In this document: one piece after another, positions 17,508-26,923 of the stretch
How positions within the stretch are numbered: the stretch's first letter is position 1
Layout: each line of letters starts with the position of its first letter
Assembly: GCA_001821555.1 (NCBI GenBank)
Contig: MHMM01000004.1
Span: 111,525 to 152,338 of the forward strand
DNA from: Candidatus Nealsonbacteria bacterium RIFOXYB1_FULL_40_15
GTDB lineage: Bacteria; Patescibacteriota; Minisyncoccia; Minisyncoccales; GWA2-38-27
Length of the DNA stretch: 40,814 nucleotides
Direction of reading: 5' to 3'
The notes under the pieces: generated by a model
What the model saw: only the letters and a program-made list of their open reading frames with translations
Databases searched by the model: none
What the model was told of the DNA's origin: nothing
Made by a program: the position numbers and the translations under genes

Positions 17508-18242
17508 TCAGAAGAGTTTTGATATCTTTGAAAATTCTTCGGGATCTAAGGAGGATCCGCCGACCAAAAGGCCGTCGTATCCGGATTCTTTTATATACTC
17601 TTCTGCATTTTTTGAATTTACGCTTCCTCCGTAAAGTATTTTGATTTTATCCAAAGGATATATTCCCGATACAACTTTCTTAATAAAAAGCATCATCTTT
17701 TGAGCTTCTTCGGGATCGCACGGCATACCGGTTCCTATCGCCCAAACAGGCTCATAAGCAATGCACAGGCCCTTTGTCTTTAATTTGTTTTGGGAAATAC
17801 CCTCCAAGCTCTCTAAAATCTGCTGTTCAAGTACTTTTTGCTCTTCTCCTCTGTCTCTCTGCTCCCTGCTCTCGCCAATACATAATACCGGCATAAGGCC
17901 TGACTCAAGAACAGAATTTACTTTATTTTTTACCGTCTCGCTCGTTTCGCCCTGTTTTCTTCTTTCAGAGTGCCCTAAGATAATATAACTGCATCCCAAA
18001 GAAGATAACTGCAAAGCAGAAACCTCCCCTGTAAAAGCGCCTCTTTCTTCCCAGTGGCAGTTCTGGGCTCCAAGCTTAAATCCCTGCTTTTTTTGAAATA
18101 AAAAAAGGTAGGCCGAAGGAGGGCAGAAAACAATTTCAGAAGAAGTCTTCTTTATCTTTTTTGAAACAGCAGAAAACAAAGATTTTGCTTCTTTCAAAGA
18201 AGCTGGGTTCATCTTCCAATTTGCGATAATTATAGGTTTCAT
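17508..18242 (-). CDS. tpiA: Triosephosphate isomerase
   Basis: KPIIIANWKMNPASLKEAKSLF; GCSYIILGHSERRK; CIAYEPVWAIGTG; ILYGGSVNSKNAEEY. Start at MKPIIIANWKMN. Confidence 0.96.
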   Translation of the reverse strand: MKPIIIANWKMNPASLKEAKSLFSAVSKKIKKTSSEIVFCPPSAYLFLFQKKQGFKLGAQNCHWEERGAFTGEVSALQLSSLGCSYIILGHSERRKQGETSETVKNKVNSVLESGLMPVLCIGESREQRDRGEEQKVLEQQILESLEGISQNKLKTKGLCIAYEPVWAIGTGMPCDPEEAQKMMLFIKKVVSGIYPLDKIKILYGGSVNSKNAEEYIKESGYDGLLVGGSSLDPEEFSKISKLF

Positions 18243-18261
18243 TATTTTATTATACAAAAAT

Positions 18262-18294
18262 CCAAAGGGACAGGAAAGATCCTGCCCCTTTTTG
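18262..18294 (-). terminator. Hairpin downstream of the 18299 small gene
   Basis: Minus strand GGGGCAGGA-tctt-TCCTGTCCC-type stem (one mismatch) flanked by A/T runs. Confidence 0.55.
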
Positions 18295-18298
18295 ACTC

Positions 18299-18466
18299 TC
18301 ATTCCTCAAAGCCAGTCGCAAGATCCAAGTCCCGACGGTCTTCTCTGTATTCAGGAGGACAACCTATGCAGAAATCTCCAAAACCGCCGTTGTCACGGAA
18401 AAGCCGGCATTCAGTTGCACAAATGCTTGCTTTCCCTGCATCCAACACCAATGTCACTTCTTCCAT
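18299..18466 (-). CDS. Small four-Cys protein, unknown function
   Basis: MEEVTLVLDAGKASICATECRLFRDNGGFGDFCIGCPPEYREDRRDLDLATGFEE; preceded by AAGGAGG 5-6 nt before ATG; CxxxC...CxxC. Confidence 0.65.
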   Translation of the reverse strand: MEEVTLVLDAGKASICATECRLFRDNGGFGDFCIGCPPEYREDRRDLDLATGFEE

Positions 18467-18509
18467 AGCGGGCCTCCTTGAAAAAAGGAACAATATAAGA
18501 ACTCTAATT

Positions 18510-19271
18510 TCAGGATAATCCTCCCTGTATTTCTGTCAATACTTTCACGCCTTGTTTGATAACGGCGATAGTATGCTCAAAATGGGCAGAGAGAGATCCG
18601 TCTTTTGTCTGATATCCGTATCCATCTCTAGCTCTTTTTATATTGTAATCTCCTATGGCCACCATGGGCTCTATGCAAAAAACCATTCCTTCTTTTACAA
18701 CATCTCCCGATCTCCTTTTGCCATAGTTGGCTACCTCGGGTTCTTCGTGCAGGTTCTCTCCTATTCCATGTCCGCAGAGATCCCGGACAACTCCGTATCC
18801 TTGGCTTTCAATATACCTTTGGATAGTATTGCCTATATCTCCAAAAGTGACTCCGGGACGCGTTTTCTTTATGCCCCTCTTGAGAGCTTTTCTTGTAACC
18901 CAGATCAGACGCTGGACTTCAGGACTTACCTTGCCCACGGGCAGAGTAATTGCCATATCCGAATGATAGCCTTTGTAATGCGCCCCTCCATCTAGAGAGA
19001 TTATATCCCCTTCTTTGAGCTTTCTGTCCGAAGGGATGCAATGCACCAGTTCTTCGTTTACGGATGTACAGAGAGTTGCTGGAAACCCTTCGTGCCCCTT
19101 AAAGGATGACTTTGCCCCATAAGACAAAATAAGGGCTTCGGCAGTTTCATCCAGCTCTTTTGTCGTAATTCCGGGTTTTACCATTAAAGATACTTGTTTC
19201 ATTACTTTTGCAAGTATCTGTCCCGCTTCAGCCATCAGCTCTATTTCCTTTTCTGTTTTAATTTTGATCAC
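18510..19271 (-). CDS. map: Methionine aminopeptidase type I
   Basis: IKTEKEIELMAEAGQILAKVM...GDIISLDGGAHYKGYHSDMAITLPVG...GHGIGENLHEEPEVANYG...FCIEPM. Confidence 0.96.
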   Translation of the reverse strand: MIKIKTEKEIELMAEAGQILAKVMKQVSLMVKPGITTKELDETAEALILSYGAKSSFKGHEGFPATLCTSVNEELVHCIPSDRKLKEGDIISLDGGAHYKGYHSDMAITLPVGKVSPEVQRLIWVTRKALKRGIKKTRPGVTFGDIGNTIQRYIESQGYGVVRDLCGHGIGENLHEEPEVANYGKRRSGDVVKEGMVFCIEPMVAIGDYNIKRARDGYGYQTKDGSLSAHFEHTIAVIKQGVKVLTEIQGGLS

Positions 19272-19837
19272 AATATTTGTAAAAGAATATCTTTAATCTT
19301 CAGTTTCAATTCTTCTATTGTTCCCATATTTATTATTGTAAAATCTGCCATCGCAATTGGCCCTCCTTTTTCTACCTTCTCAATTTCATTATAATCTCTT
19401 TTCTTTGACTCTTCTGGCGAAAATGGTCTGAAACGCATTTCAGGATCATTTTCCGCTTTTCTCTCGCTTAACCTTTTGTATCTGATTTCCGGAGGCGCAT
19501 AAACCGCGACGACATGCATTTTATCACCGTACTTCTCCTTTAGCAGTTTGTATTCTGACCAGCTGTAAAGCCCGTCCCCCACTACATTGGAAGCTTTTAA
19601 AAGTTCGTCACATTTAGAAATATTCAGCAAAGCCATCGCAGCCATTCCATGCTTTTTTCTTAACTCCTCTCTTATCAGTTTCTCGCTTTCCTCCCCCGGC
19701 CTTAATCCCCTTTTTTTCACAAGATCTAAGACTATCTGTCCAAATCTCAAAAAAGAAAATCCATGTTTCGCAAATTCATCAGAAGCGATGCTTTTGCCGG
19801 AGCCAGGCATACCCACCACAAACACAATTCGATTCAT
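19268..19837 (-). CDS. P-loop kinase, UPF0200/dephospho-CoA-kinase-like
   Basis: IVFVVGMPGSGKSIASDEFAKHGFSFLRFGQIVLDLVKKRGLRP...YAPPEIRYKRLSERKAENDPEMRFRPFSPEESKKRDYNEI...IAMADFTIINMGTIEELK, matching the remembered layout of archaeal UPF0200 proteins. Confidence 0.7.
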   Translation of the reverse strand: MNRIVFVVGMPGSGKSIASDEFAKHGFSFLRFGQIVLDLVKKRGLRPGEESEKLIREELRKKHGMAAMALLNISKCDELLKASNVVGDGLYSWSEYKLLKEKYGDKMHVVAVYAPPEIRYKRLSERKAENDPEMRFRPFSPEESKKRDYNEIEKVEKGGPIAMADFTIINMGTIEELKLKIKDILLQIL

Positions 19838-20487
19838 ATAACTTTTAATATATCCTCGAAAACCCTCTCTATTGCCTGCTCCCCGTTTATCTCCGCGAGT
19901 CTTTTTGTCTTCTTATAGTAATTGATTATAGGAGAAACTTCTTTTTTAAACCATTCTATCCTTTTCCTTGTCGGCCCAATTTTATCATCATTACGCTGGA
20001 CTAATTTTCCTCCGCACTTAGGACATTCTTTAATATTTTTAAAACTTCCAATATATGGGATTATCTCCTTGCAGGCAGAGCATATTTTTCTTTTAGTAAG
20101 GCGGTTTATAGCTTCTTTGTTTGAGATATCAACTAAAACAGCATTTAGCTTCCAACCATACCATTCGAAAACTTCGTCTATAAGATAGGCCTCTAGGATT
20201 TTCCTGGGATTGCCGTCCATTACAAACCCTTTTAGATTTTTTTTATTTTTCAGCTCTTCTACCCTATCCAGCCAAAGCTTTGTTATAATAGGAGTGGGAA
20301 CCAATTGCCCCTTTCTTAGAACCTCGCTAAGTTTTTTGCCAGTGAAATCATTTTTTTGGGCTCTCGCTCTTAATAAATCACCGCTACCTATATACTCTAA
20401 ACCGAACTTTTTAACTAAAAACTTTGCTTGAGTTCCCTTTCCCGATCCGGACTTTCCAAGCAACGTTATTATCAAAGGATTTTTCAT
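19834..20487 (-). CDS. adk: Adenylate kinase with Cys4 lid
   Basis: LLGKSGSGKGTQAKFLVKKFGLEYIGSGDLLRA; GFVMDGNPRK; lid CSACKEII...CPKCGGKLVQRNDD. Confidence 0.88.
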   Translation of the reverse strand: MKNPLIITLLGKSGSGKGTQAKFLVKKFGLEYIGSGDLLRARAQKNDFTGKKLSEVLRKGQLVPTPIITKLWLDRVEELKNKKNLKGFVMDGNPRKILEAYLIDEVFEWYGWKLNAVLVDISNKEAINRLTKRKICSACKEIIPYIGSFKNIKECPKCGGKLVQRNDDKIGPTRKRIEWFKKEVSPIINYYKKTKRLAEINGEQAIERVFEDILKVI

Positions 20488-20523
20488 TGCTTAATTATAT
20501 CAAACCTTCCGAGACTATCAAAT

Positions 20524-21819
20524 TTAAAACGTTTCATAGTCTCTCATCTGAAGTTGCGAGTTGATCTGCCTCATAGTTTCCAAGACAACAGAAACCACGA
20601 TCAAAAGAGATGTCCCTCCGATAAGAAAGCTAAAGTTGTTCTGGACTCCGGTAAGGCCCCCGACTATTGAGGGCATAACAGCTATCATCCCCAGGAAAAT
20701 AGCTCCTATCAGAAGCACTCTGTTTAGTATGAAATGGATGAATTTAGCTGTAGAGTCTCCTGGCCTTATTCCAGGAACAAATCCTCCCATTCTCTGAAGA
20801 TTCTGGGATATCTGCTTAGGATCAAAAGTAACTGCGGTATAGAAATAGGTAAAGAGAACTACGAGCAAAAAGTAAAGTATTCCCCTTACCCACGGATTGG
20901 CTAAAAACAAAGAAACATTCTGGGCGATATCTCCCATTCTCCCTCCGGCAGATCCCAAGAAGTTGACTATCATTTCAGGGAAGATAAGTATGGACATTGC
21001 AAATATTATAGGCATAACCCCTGCAGGATTTATATTAAGAGGAAGATAAGTTGAAACACCTCCGTACATCTTATTCCCTCTGACTCTTTTCGCGTATGAT
21101 ATAGGAATATTTCTTCTCCCCTCGGTGATAAGCACTACCGCCATTATTATAACCAAAGACATTACGAAAAAGAGAATGTAATTAGGGATTTTTGCGGGAT
21201 CTGTGGATATATCCTGCCAGGCCTGGAAAACATTCATGGGAAAGCCGGCAATAATGCCCGCGAATATCAATATTGAAACTCCGTTGCCAATTCCTTTTTC
21301 GGTTATCAGCTCTCCAAGCCACATCAGAAAAACAGTTCCGGCCGTTATCGTTATTATGGCGGTTATTGTGTCAAAAAGCCCCAAAGCAGGGTATATTACA
21401 GGGCTAGGGCCCCTCTGAAACCAGCTTAGCATGGCATAAGACTGGAGAACCGCTAAAGGAATTGTTAACACCCTCCCCCATTGGTTAAACTTCTTCTTTC
21501 CTGCTTCGCCCTCTTCTTTATAAATCTTTTCTAACTGGGGAAATATCATAGTCAAAAGCTGCAGTATTATGACTGCTGTGATATATGGTCCGAGTCCAAG
21601 CATTATTATAGAAAAATTGCTCAAAGCTCCTCCTGTAAGAACGCTCAATAAGCCGAGAGCCTTAAATCTGTTAAAAAAGCTTTCCAGATTGGATGCGTCC
21701 AGCCCAGGCATAGGGATATTAGCCATAAGCCTGAAAACAGCGAGAACAAACAAAACAAAAATTATCTTTTTCCTAAGATCCGGTATTTTAAAGATTTGAA
21801 GAACTTTTTGATACCACAT
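20524..21819 (-). CDS. secY: Preprotein translocase subunit SecY
   Basis: PDLRKKIIFVLFVLAVFRLMANIPMPGLD; GLGPYITAVIILQLL; YAKRVRGNKMYGGVSTYLPLNINPAGVMPIIFA. Confidence 0.97.
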   Translation of the reverse strand: MWYQKVLQIFKIPDLRKKIIFVLFVLAVFRLMANIPMPGLDASNLESFFNRFKALGLLSVLTGGALSNFSIIMLGLGPYITAVIILQLLTMIFPQLEKIYKEEGEAGKKKFNQWGRVLTIPLAVLQSYAMLSWFQRGPSPVIYPALGLFDTITAIITITAGTVFLMWLGELITEKGIGNGVSILIFAGIIAGFPMNVFQAWQDISTDPAKIPNYILFFVMSLVIIMAVVLITEGRRNIPISYAKRVRGNKMYGGVSTYLPLNINPAGVMPIIFAMSILIFPEMIVNFLGSAGGRMGDIAQNVSLFLANPWVRGILYFLLVVLFTYFYTAVTFDPKQISQNLQRMGGFVPGIRPGDSTAKFIHFILNRVLLIGAIFLGMIAVMPSIVGGLTGVQNNFSFLIGGTSLLIVVSVVLETMRQINSQLQMRDYETF

Positions 21820-22251
21820 TTATTTTATTTCTGACCCTGATTCCTCAATTTTTTCTCTTGATTTTTTAGAAAAACTGCAGTTCTCAAATACGAACTTTTT
21901 CTTTATTTCCCCCGATCCTAAAATCTTTATCTTCGGAGTCCTGCCCTTTATCCTGCGGACAAGCTTTTTTTCTGCGAGAATCCTGGGATTTATAGTTTCA
22001 CCCGCCCTAAAAGATTTCTCAATATCCTTCAGATTGACTGAAGATTCTCGGCTTAAAACCCTAAGAGACCTGTATCCTTTAAGCTTGGGATACTTCTTAA
22101 TAAACTGCCTAATGGCAGGTTCCATTCTTCTCCCGGCCCTGGACTTCTGTCCCTTAAGGCCACGGCCTGAATAGGTGCCTCTTTTCCCCCCTCTTCCTAT
22201 TCTCCTTTTCCCTTTCTTTTTATGTATTGGTTTTAATTGGTTTATCTGCAT
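21820..22251 (-). CDS. rplO: 50S ribosomal protein uL15
   Basis: MQINQLKPIHKKKGKRRIGRGGKRGTYSGRGLKGQKSRAG. Confidence 0.95.
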   Translation of the reverse strand: MQINQLKPIHKKKGKRRIGRGGKRGTYSGRGLKGQKSRAGRRMEPAIRQFIKKYPKLKGYRSLRVLSRESSVNLKDIEKSFRAGETINPRILAEKKLVRRIKGRTPKIKILGSGEIKKKFVFENCSFSKKSREKIEESGSEIK

Positions 22252-22725
22252 TTATTTCAGGCATTTAAGGGCTTTCATCACCGCTTTTGCGTTATTTATC
22301 TTATTAGAAGTTTTTCCTAGTTTTTTTGAAGAAATATTCTTTATGCCAGCCAGAGAACATATGGCTCTCACTGTTCCTCCGGCAACAAGCCCTCTTCCCT
22401 GGACTTGCGGTTTCATCATTATTCTGGCGGCTCCGAATTTGGCCTCAACCGGAAAGGGTATGGTATCGTTTTTCATGGGAACTGTTATCATATTTTTCTT
22501 GGCTACTCTGGTTGCCTTATCCAAAGCTTGCGCGACATCAATTCCCTTTGAAACTCCAAATCCCACTTTGCCTTTTTTATCTCCGACAACCACGCTCGCT
22601 CTGAATTTCAATCTTTTGCCTCCCTTGGTTACTCTCGTAACTCTCGCCAAATCTAAAAGCTTGGATTCAAATTCATCTTTTTTAACAAAACTCCTTCTTT
22701 CAAACTTTGGGGTATTCTTTTCCAT
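22252..22725 (-). CDS. rpsE: 30S ribosomal protein uS5
   Basis: FESKLLDLARVTRVTKGGKRLKFRASVVVGDKKGKVGFGVSKGIDVAQAL...GTVRAICSLAGIKNISSKKLGKTSNKINNAKAVMKAL. Confidence 0.96.
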   Translation of the reverse strand: MEKNTPKFERRSFVKKDEFESKLLDLARVTRVTKGGKRLKFRASVVVGDKKGKVGFGVSKGIDVAQALDKATRVAKKNMITVPMKNDTIPFPVEAKFGAARIMMKPQVQGRGLVAGGTVRAICSLAGIKNISSKKLGKTSNKINNAKAVMKALKCLK

Positions 22726-22729
22726 TTTA

Positions 22730-23074
22730 TTAGAATTTAAGGCCTTCCTTTCTGGCCGATTCGGCTAATGCTTTTACTCTGCCGTGATATTTATACCCTC
22801 CTCTGTCAAAAACAATCTTTCCAAACTTTGCCTCCAGGGCTTTCTTGGCTATGTCTTTGCCTACTTCTTGGGCAACAAGCGTCTTATTCTTCTTTCCTTT
22901 TACTTTTAAATCAGAGGCAGAAACAAGAGTCTTGCCGCTTTCGTCATCAACAATCTGGGCATATATATGGCTGTTTGATCTGAAAACACAAAGTCTCGGG
23001 ATTTTTTTCGTGCCCGAAATCCTGGATCTTATCTTTCTGTGCCTTCTTATTCTTTTTTCCTGTTTTTTCAGCAT
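22730..23074 (-). CDS. rplR: 50S ribosomal protein uL18
   Basis: [45 protein letters not shown]...[26 protein letters not shown]. Confidence 0.96.
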   Translation of the reverse strand: MLKKQEKRIRRHRKIRSRISGTKKIPRLCVFRSNSHIYAQIVDDESGKTLVSASDLKVKGKKNKTLVAQEVGKDIAKKALEAKFGKIVFDRGGYKYHGRVKALAESARKEGLKF

Positions 23075-23078
23075 ATGT

Positions 23079-23624
23079 TTATCCTTCTGCTCCGGCAGCT
23101 TTTTTGCCGACTTTTTTCCTTACAAATTCACCGACATATCTTATACCCTTGCCCTTGTAGGGCTCTGGCTTTCTAACCTCCCTGATCTTTGCGGCAGTCT
23201 GCCCGACAAGACTCTTGTCAATTCCGGAAACAGTAATGATATTTTTCTCAACTTTAAATTCTATCCCTTCCGGCTTTTCCATTTTTACAGGATGGGAAAA
23301 ACCGACAATTAAGACTAAATCTTTTCCCTCCACATTCGCCTTATATCCCACCCCCTGTATTTCCAGCTTTTTTTCAAATCCTTTGGTCGTTCCTTCTATC
23401 ATATTAGATATCAGTGTTCTGGTAAGGCCCCAGATTGCTTTTGTTTTTTTATTCTCTAGGGCGGGAGAAACTATCACAGACCCTTCTTTCTGTTCAACTT
23501 TTACTTCGGGGCAGAATTCCATGTTTAATTCTCCTTTCGGGCCTTTCACAAAAACCCTGTTGGATTCTATCTTAGCTTCCACTCCCTGGGGTATTTGAAT
23601 TGGTTTTTTTCCTATTCTAGACAT
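23079..23624 (-). CDS. rplF: 50S ribosomal protein uL6
   Basis: [20 protein letters not shown]...VKGPKGEL...[24 protein letters not shown]. Confidence 0.96.
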   Translation of the reverse strand: MSRIGKKPIQIPQGVEAKIESNRVFVKGPKGELNMEFCPEVKVEQKEGSVIVSPALENKKTKAIWGLTRTLISNMIEGTTKGFEKKLEIQGVGYKANVEGKDLVLIVGFSHPVKMEKPEGIEFKVEKNIITVSGIDKSLVGQTAAKIREVRKPEPYKGKGIRYVGEFVRKKVGKKAAGAEG

Positions 23625-23628
23625 AATT

Positions 23629-24006
23629 TTACCATATTTGGCAGATTAATTCTCCTCCAAGTCTGTTTTTTCTGGCTTCTTTTTCTGTCATTAATCCTTT
23701 TGAAGTAGAAATTATGGCAAGCCCCTGCCCGCCCCTTACAAACTTAATTTCTTTAGACTGCACATATATTCTCTGCCCCGGTTTTGAGACTCTTTTTACT
23801 CCTGCTATGGCATTGTTTTTCAGGTCTATTTTTATTATCCTTTTTTCTTTCCTTCCCTTTTTCTCCACATTCTGCACAAATCCTTCTCTTTGAAGCAAAG
23901 AAACCATTTCAAACTTTATTTTTGAAAAAGGAAACGAAACGCTTTCTTTGGAAACCGCCTGGGCATTTATTATTCTGTTAAGCATGTCTGCTATTGGGTC
24001 TGTCAT
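23629..24006 (-). CDS. rpsH: 30S ribosomal protein uS8
   Basis: MTDPIADMLNRIINAQAV...RVSKPGQRIYVQSKEI...GLAIISTSKGLMTEKEARKNRLGGELICQIW. Confidence 0.96.
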   Translation of the reverse strand: MTDPIADMLNRIINAQAVSKESVSFPFSKIKFEMVSLLQREGFVQNVEKKGRKEKRIIKIDLKNNAIAGVKRVSKPGQRIYVQSKEIKFVRGGQGLAIISTSKGLMTEKEARKNRLGGELICQIW

Positions 24007-24010
24007 ATTT

Positions 24011-24196
24011 TTACCAGCTTGATTTTTTAACTCCGGGAATCTCTCCTTTATTTGCCATTTCCCTGAAGCAGATGCGGCAAAGCCCGAACTTTCTTATAAG
24101 CCCCCTGTTTCTTCCGCATCTGAAACACCGCCTCACAATTCTGGTGCTAAATTTGGGTTTTTTCTTTGATTTTGCTATTCTGGATTTCTTTGCCAT
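24011..24196 (-). CDS. rpsN: 30S ribosomal protein uS14, zinc type
   Basis: [40 protein letters not shown]; 61 aa. Confidence 0.96.
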   Translation of the reverse strand: MAKKSRIAKSKKKPKFSTRIVRRCFRCGRNRGLIRKFGLCRICFREMANKGEIPGVKKSSW

Positions 24197-24197
24197 T

Positions 24198-24761
24198 TTA
24201 TTTCTCTTTTTTCAATGGGAATCCAAGCAGCTTCATAAGCTCTACTCCTTCCTCTTTTTTCTTTGCTGTTGTGGCTATCGTTACCTCAAATCCGAAAAGA
24301 ATCCTAGCTTCTTCAGGAGATATTTCGGGAAATATCGTCTGTTCTTTAAAGCCAATGGTGAGGTTTCCCTGATTGTCAAAACACTTTTTATCTATTCCCC
24401 TGAAATCTCTAAGTCTAGGGATAGCGATATTCACAAGCCTGTAAAAGAAATCATACATCTTTTTTCCCCTTAATACAACCTTTACGCCTATGGGCATGCC
24501 TTGCCTTAGCTTAAAAGCGGAAATTGATTTTTTGGCCTTTGTTACAATTGGCTTTTGACCTGTTATCTGGGCAATATTCTCGGAAATCTGCTGTATAGTT
24601 TTTTTCTGTTCGTCCGATGTTTTTTGGGCAACAAGCTTGCCTGCTCCGGAGCTCACAGTTATTTTAGAAATGCGGGGAGCGGCTATAACGCTTTTGTACC
24701 CGAATTTTTCCTTCAAAGAAGGCAATGCTATTTTTATATATTGTTCCTGCGCCGGCTTCAT
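24198..24761 (-). CDS. rplE: 50S ribosomal protein uL5
   Basis: [17 protein letters not shown]...[54 protein letters not shown]. Start at 24761 gives ATGA overlap with rplX. Confidence 0.95.
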   Translation of the reverse strand: MKPAQEQYIKIALPSLKEKFGYKSVIAAPRISKITVSSGAGKLVAQKTSDEQKKTIQQISENIAQITGQKPIVTKAKKSISAFKLRQGMPIGVKVVLRGKKMYDFFYRLVNIAIPRLRDFRGIDKKCFDNQGNLTIGFKEQTIFPEISPEEARILFGFEVTIATTAKKKEEGVELMKLLGFPLKKEK

Positions 24762-25063
24762 AATTCTTTTTTGCATTTTTTGCAATATCTATATTTATTC
24801 TTTCCTTCTATTTTGTATCCTAATCTTGAGGGCTTTCCGCATTTAGGACAGATTGCTAAAACATTTGAAACTGAAATAGGGGCCGGAATTTGGACTATCT
24901 GCCCTGATTCTCCCTGCCTCTTGGCCTTCGCATGCTTTTTCTTGAGATTAGCTCCCTCTACCAGAACAGCATTCTCCTTTGGAAAAGATTGTATTATCTT
25001 TCCTTTCTTTCCCCTGTCTTTGCCTGCCATTATTAAAACTGTGTCTCCTTTCTTTATTTTCAT
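24758..25063 (-). CDS. rplX: 50S ribosomal protein uL24 with C-terminal zinc ribbon
   Basis: [44 protein letters not shown]...[30 protein letters not shown]. Confidence 0.95.
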   Translation of the reverse strand: MKIKKGDTVLIMAGKDRGKKGKIIQSFPKENAVLVEGANLKKKHAKAKRQGESGQIVQIPAPISVSNVLAICPKCGKPSRLGYKIEGKNKYRYCKKCKKEL

Positions 25064-25428
25064 AATACTTCCGGGGCCAGATTAATTATTTTTTCAAATC
25101 CCCTGTCTCTAAGTTCTCGCGCCATAGGCCCAAAAAGCCTTCCGCCTCTGGGAGCATTGTTTGTATCCACCACGACAGCCGCGTTGTCATCAAATCTTAT
25201 ATAAGAACCGTCTTTGCGCCTGAAGGATCTTCTCTGCCTTACCACAACAGCCCTCACAACATTATGTTTTTTAATCAGTCTTCTCGGCTCTGCTGTTTTT
25301 ACAACCGCAATGATAAGATCGCCTATTTGCGCGTATCTCCTTCTTGTCGCTCCCAGTATTCTTATGCACTGAATGACTTTCGCTCCCGAATTGTCTGCGA
25401 CATTCAGCATTGTCCTTTCTTGAATCAT
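25060..25428 (-). CDS. rplN: 50S ribosomal protein uL14
   Basis: [26 protein letters not shown]...[51 protein letters not shown]. Confidence 0.97.
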   Translation of the reverse strand: MIQERTMLNVADNSGAKVIQCIRILGATRRRYAQIGDLIIAVVKTAEPRRLIKKHNVVRAVVVRQRRSFRRKDGSYIRFDDNAAVVVDTNNAPRGGRLFGPMARELRDRGFEKIINLAPEVL

Positions 25429-25658
25429 ATCTTTCTTATAAATTTAAAAGTCTTGTCTTTGGAAATCGGTTTTGTTTCCTCTATCACAACCGCGTCTCCT
25501 TCTTTGCACTCATTGTTTTCATCATGCGCCTTGTAATTTTTATGCACCTTAAACCTCCTTCTGTATTTTGGATGTTCTTTAATCCTTTCAACCTGCACAA
25601 TGGCGGTCTTGTCTTGTTTTTTGGAAACAACTGTTCCCTTTAACTGTCTTTTAGGCAT
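25425..25658 (-). CDS. rpsQ: 30S ribosomal protein uS17
   Basis: [72 protein letters not shown]. Confidence 0.95.
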   Translation of the reverse strand: MPKRQLKGTVVSKKQDKTAIVQVERIKEHPKYRRRFKVHKNYKAHDENNECKEGDAVVIEETKPISKDKTFKFIRKI

Positions 25659-25836
25659 TTTTATTCTTATTTAAAAATGTAAGCATTCTTGCGATATTTT
25701 TCTTTACAGACCTTATGCTTCTTATATCCTTTACCTTGCCGGCCGCCAAATCAAATCTCATCTGTCTAAGCTTTTCCCTATTTTCTTTAAGAAGGCCCTT
25801 CAGCTCTTCTGCCGGTTTTTTTGAAAAATCTTCCAT
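25651..25836 (-). CDS. rpmC: 50S ribosomal protein uL29
   Basis: KPAEELKGLLKENREKLRQMRFDLAAGKVKDIRSIRSVKKNIARMLTFLNKN. Confidence 0.94.
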   Translation of the reverse strand: MEDFSKKPAEELKGLLKENREKLRQMRFDLAAGKVKDIRSIRSVKKNIARMLTFLNKNKNA

Positions 25837-25838
25837 AA

Positions 25839-26237
25839 TTATCTTTTAATGAATTTTGTTTTAATAGGAAGCTTGTCGGCGGCTTTTCTCAAGGCAATTC
25901 TTGCCTGGTCTTCGGGAATTCCTTCTATTTCAAAAATGATCCTTCCCGGCCTTATCGGAAAAACATAATATTCAACCGATCCCTTTCCTCCTCCCATAGG
26001 AACTTCTGTTCCTTTCTTTGTAACGGGCTTGTCGGGAAATATTCTAATCCAAAGCTTGCCTCCTTTTTTAAGATATCTGATTATGGATCTTCTTGAAGCT
26101 TCTATCTGGCGGGCCGTCACCCATTTGGTATCAAAAGATTTTAATCCGTAGCTTCCAAAACTCAAAACCGAAGCTTTCCTGTCAATTCCCTTGGAAACTC
26201 CCCTGTGCCACTTCCTATGCTTAACTTTTTTTGGCAT
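25839..26237 (-). CDS. rplP: 50S ribosomal protein uL16
   Basis: MPKKVKHRKWHRGVSKGIDRKASVLSFGSYGLKSFDTKWVTARQIEASRRSIIRYLKKGGKLWIRIFPDKPVTKK. Confidence 0.96.
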   Translation of the reverse strand: MPKKVKHRKWHRGVSKGIDRKASVLSFGSYGLKSFDTKWVTARQIEASRRSIIRYLKKGGKLWIRIFPDKPVTKKGTEVPMGGGKGSVEYYVFPIRPGRIIFEIEGIPEDQARIALRKAADKLPIKTKFIKR

Positions 26238-26279
26238 TAAAACCATAATCAAGATATATTACACGAAAAATAATTATTT

Positions 26280-26921
26280 TCAAGATTCAAACTTCTCTCC
26301 TTTATAAATCCAGACTTTGACCCCGATCGTTCCATAAGTCGTAAATGCCTGCTCTAAAGCATAATCTATATCCGCCCTTATGGTTTGACGAGGCAGTCTT
26401 CCGTTTGCCAGCCATTCTCTCCTGGCGATCTCCGCGCCGTTGAGGCGGCCGGAAACTTCTACTCTCGCCCCTTTCACTTCTTTGTTCTCCATCATCTTAG
26501 ACAAAGCTCTTTTTAAGACTCTTCTAAAAGGAACTCTTTTCTCCAACTGCTGGGCAACCCATTGGCCGGAAAGAGACGCCGAAAGCCATGGATTTTTTAT
26601 TTCCCTTATTTCAATCCTTATTTCAGTCTTTTTATCCTTCTTTAAGACTTTTTCTATCTCTTTTTTAAGCATTTCTATTCCTTCTCCCCCTCTGCCGATT
26701 ATTATTCCGGGCTTGGCCGTGGTGATTATAAGGTTGGTTTTGCCTTGGAATCTTTCTATTTCTATCTTTTCTATTCCTGCCTTTCCTATTTTTTTCATTA
26801 TAAGCTTTCTCAACTTGAAATCTTCCTCAAGAAGTTCTGCTGTATTCTTATAAAATCCTCTGGAAAGCCAGTCTTCCAGTCTTCTTCTTCTATATGCTTT
26901 TGGATTAACTTTATGAGACAT
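26280..26921 (-). CDS. rpsC: 30S ribosomal protein uS3
   Basis: MSHKVNPKAYRRRRLEDWLSRGFYK; KH segment AKPGIIIGRGGEGIEMLKKEIEK; GARVEVSGRLNGAEIARREW. Confidence 0.96.
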   Translation of the reverse strand: MSHKVNPKAYRRRRLEDWLSRGFYKNTAELLEEDFKLRKLIMKKIGKAGIEKIEIERFQGKTNLIITTAKPGIIIGRGGEGIEMLKKEIEKVLKKDKKTEIRIEIREIKNPWLSASLSGQWVAQQLEKRVPFRRVLKRALSKMMENKEVKGARVEVSGRLNGAEIARREWLANGRLPRQTIRADIDYALEQAFTTYGTIGVKVWIYKGEKFES

Positions 26922-26923
26922 AT

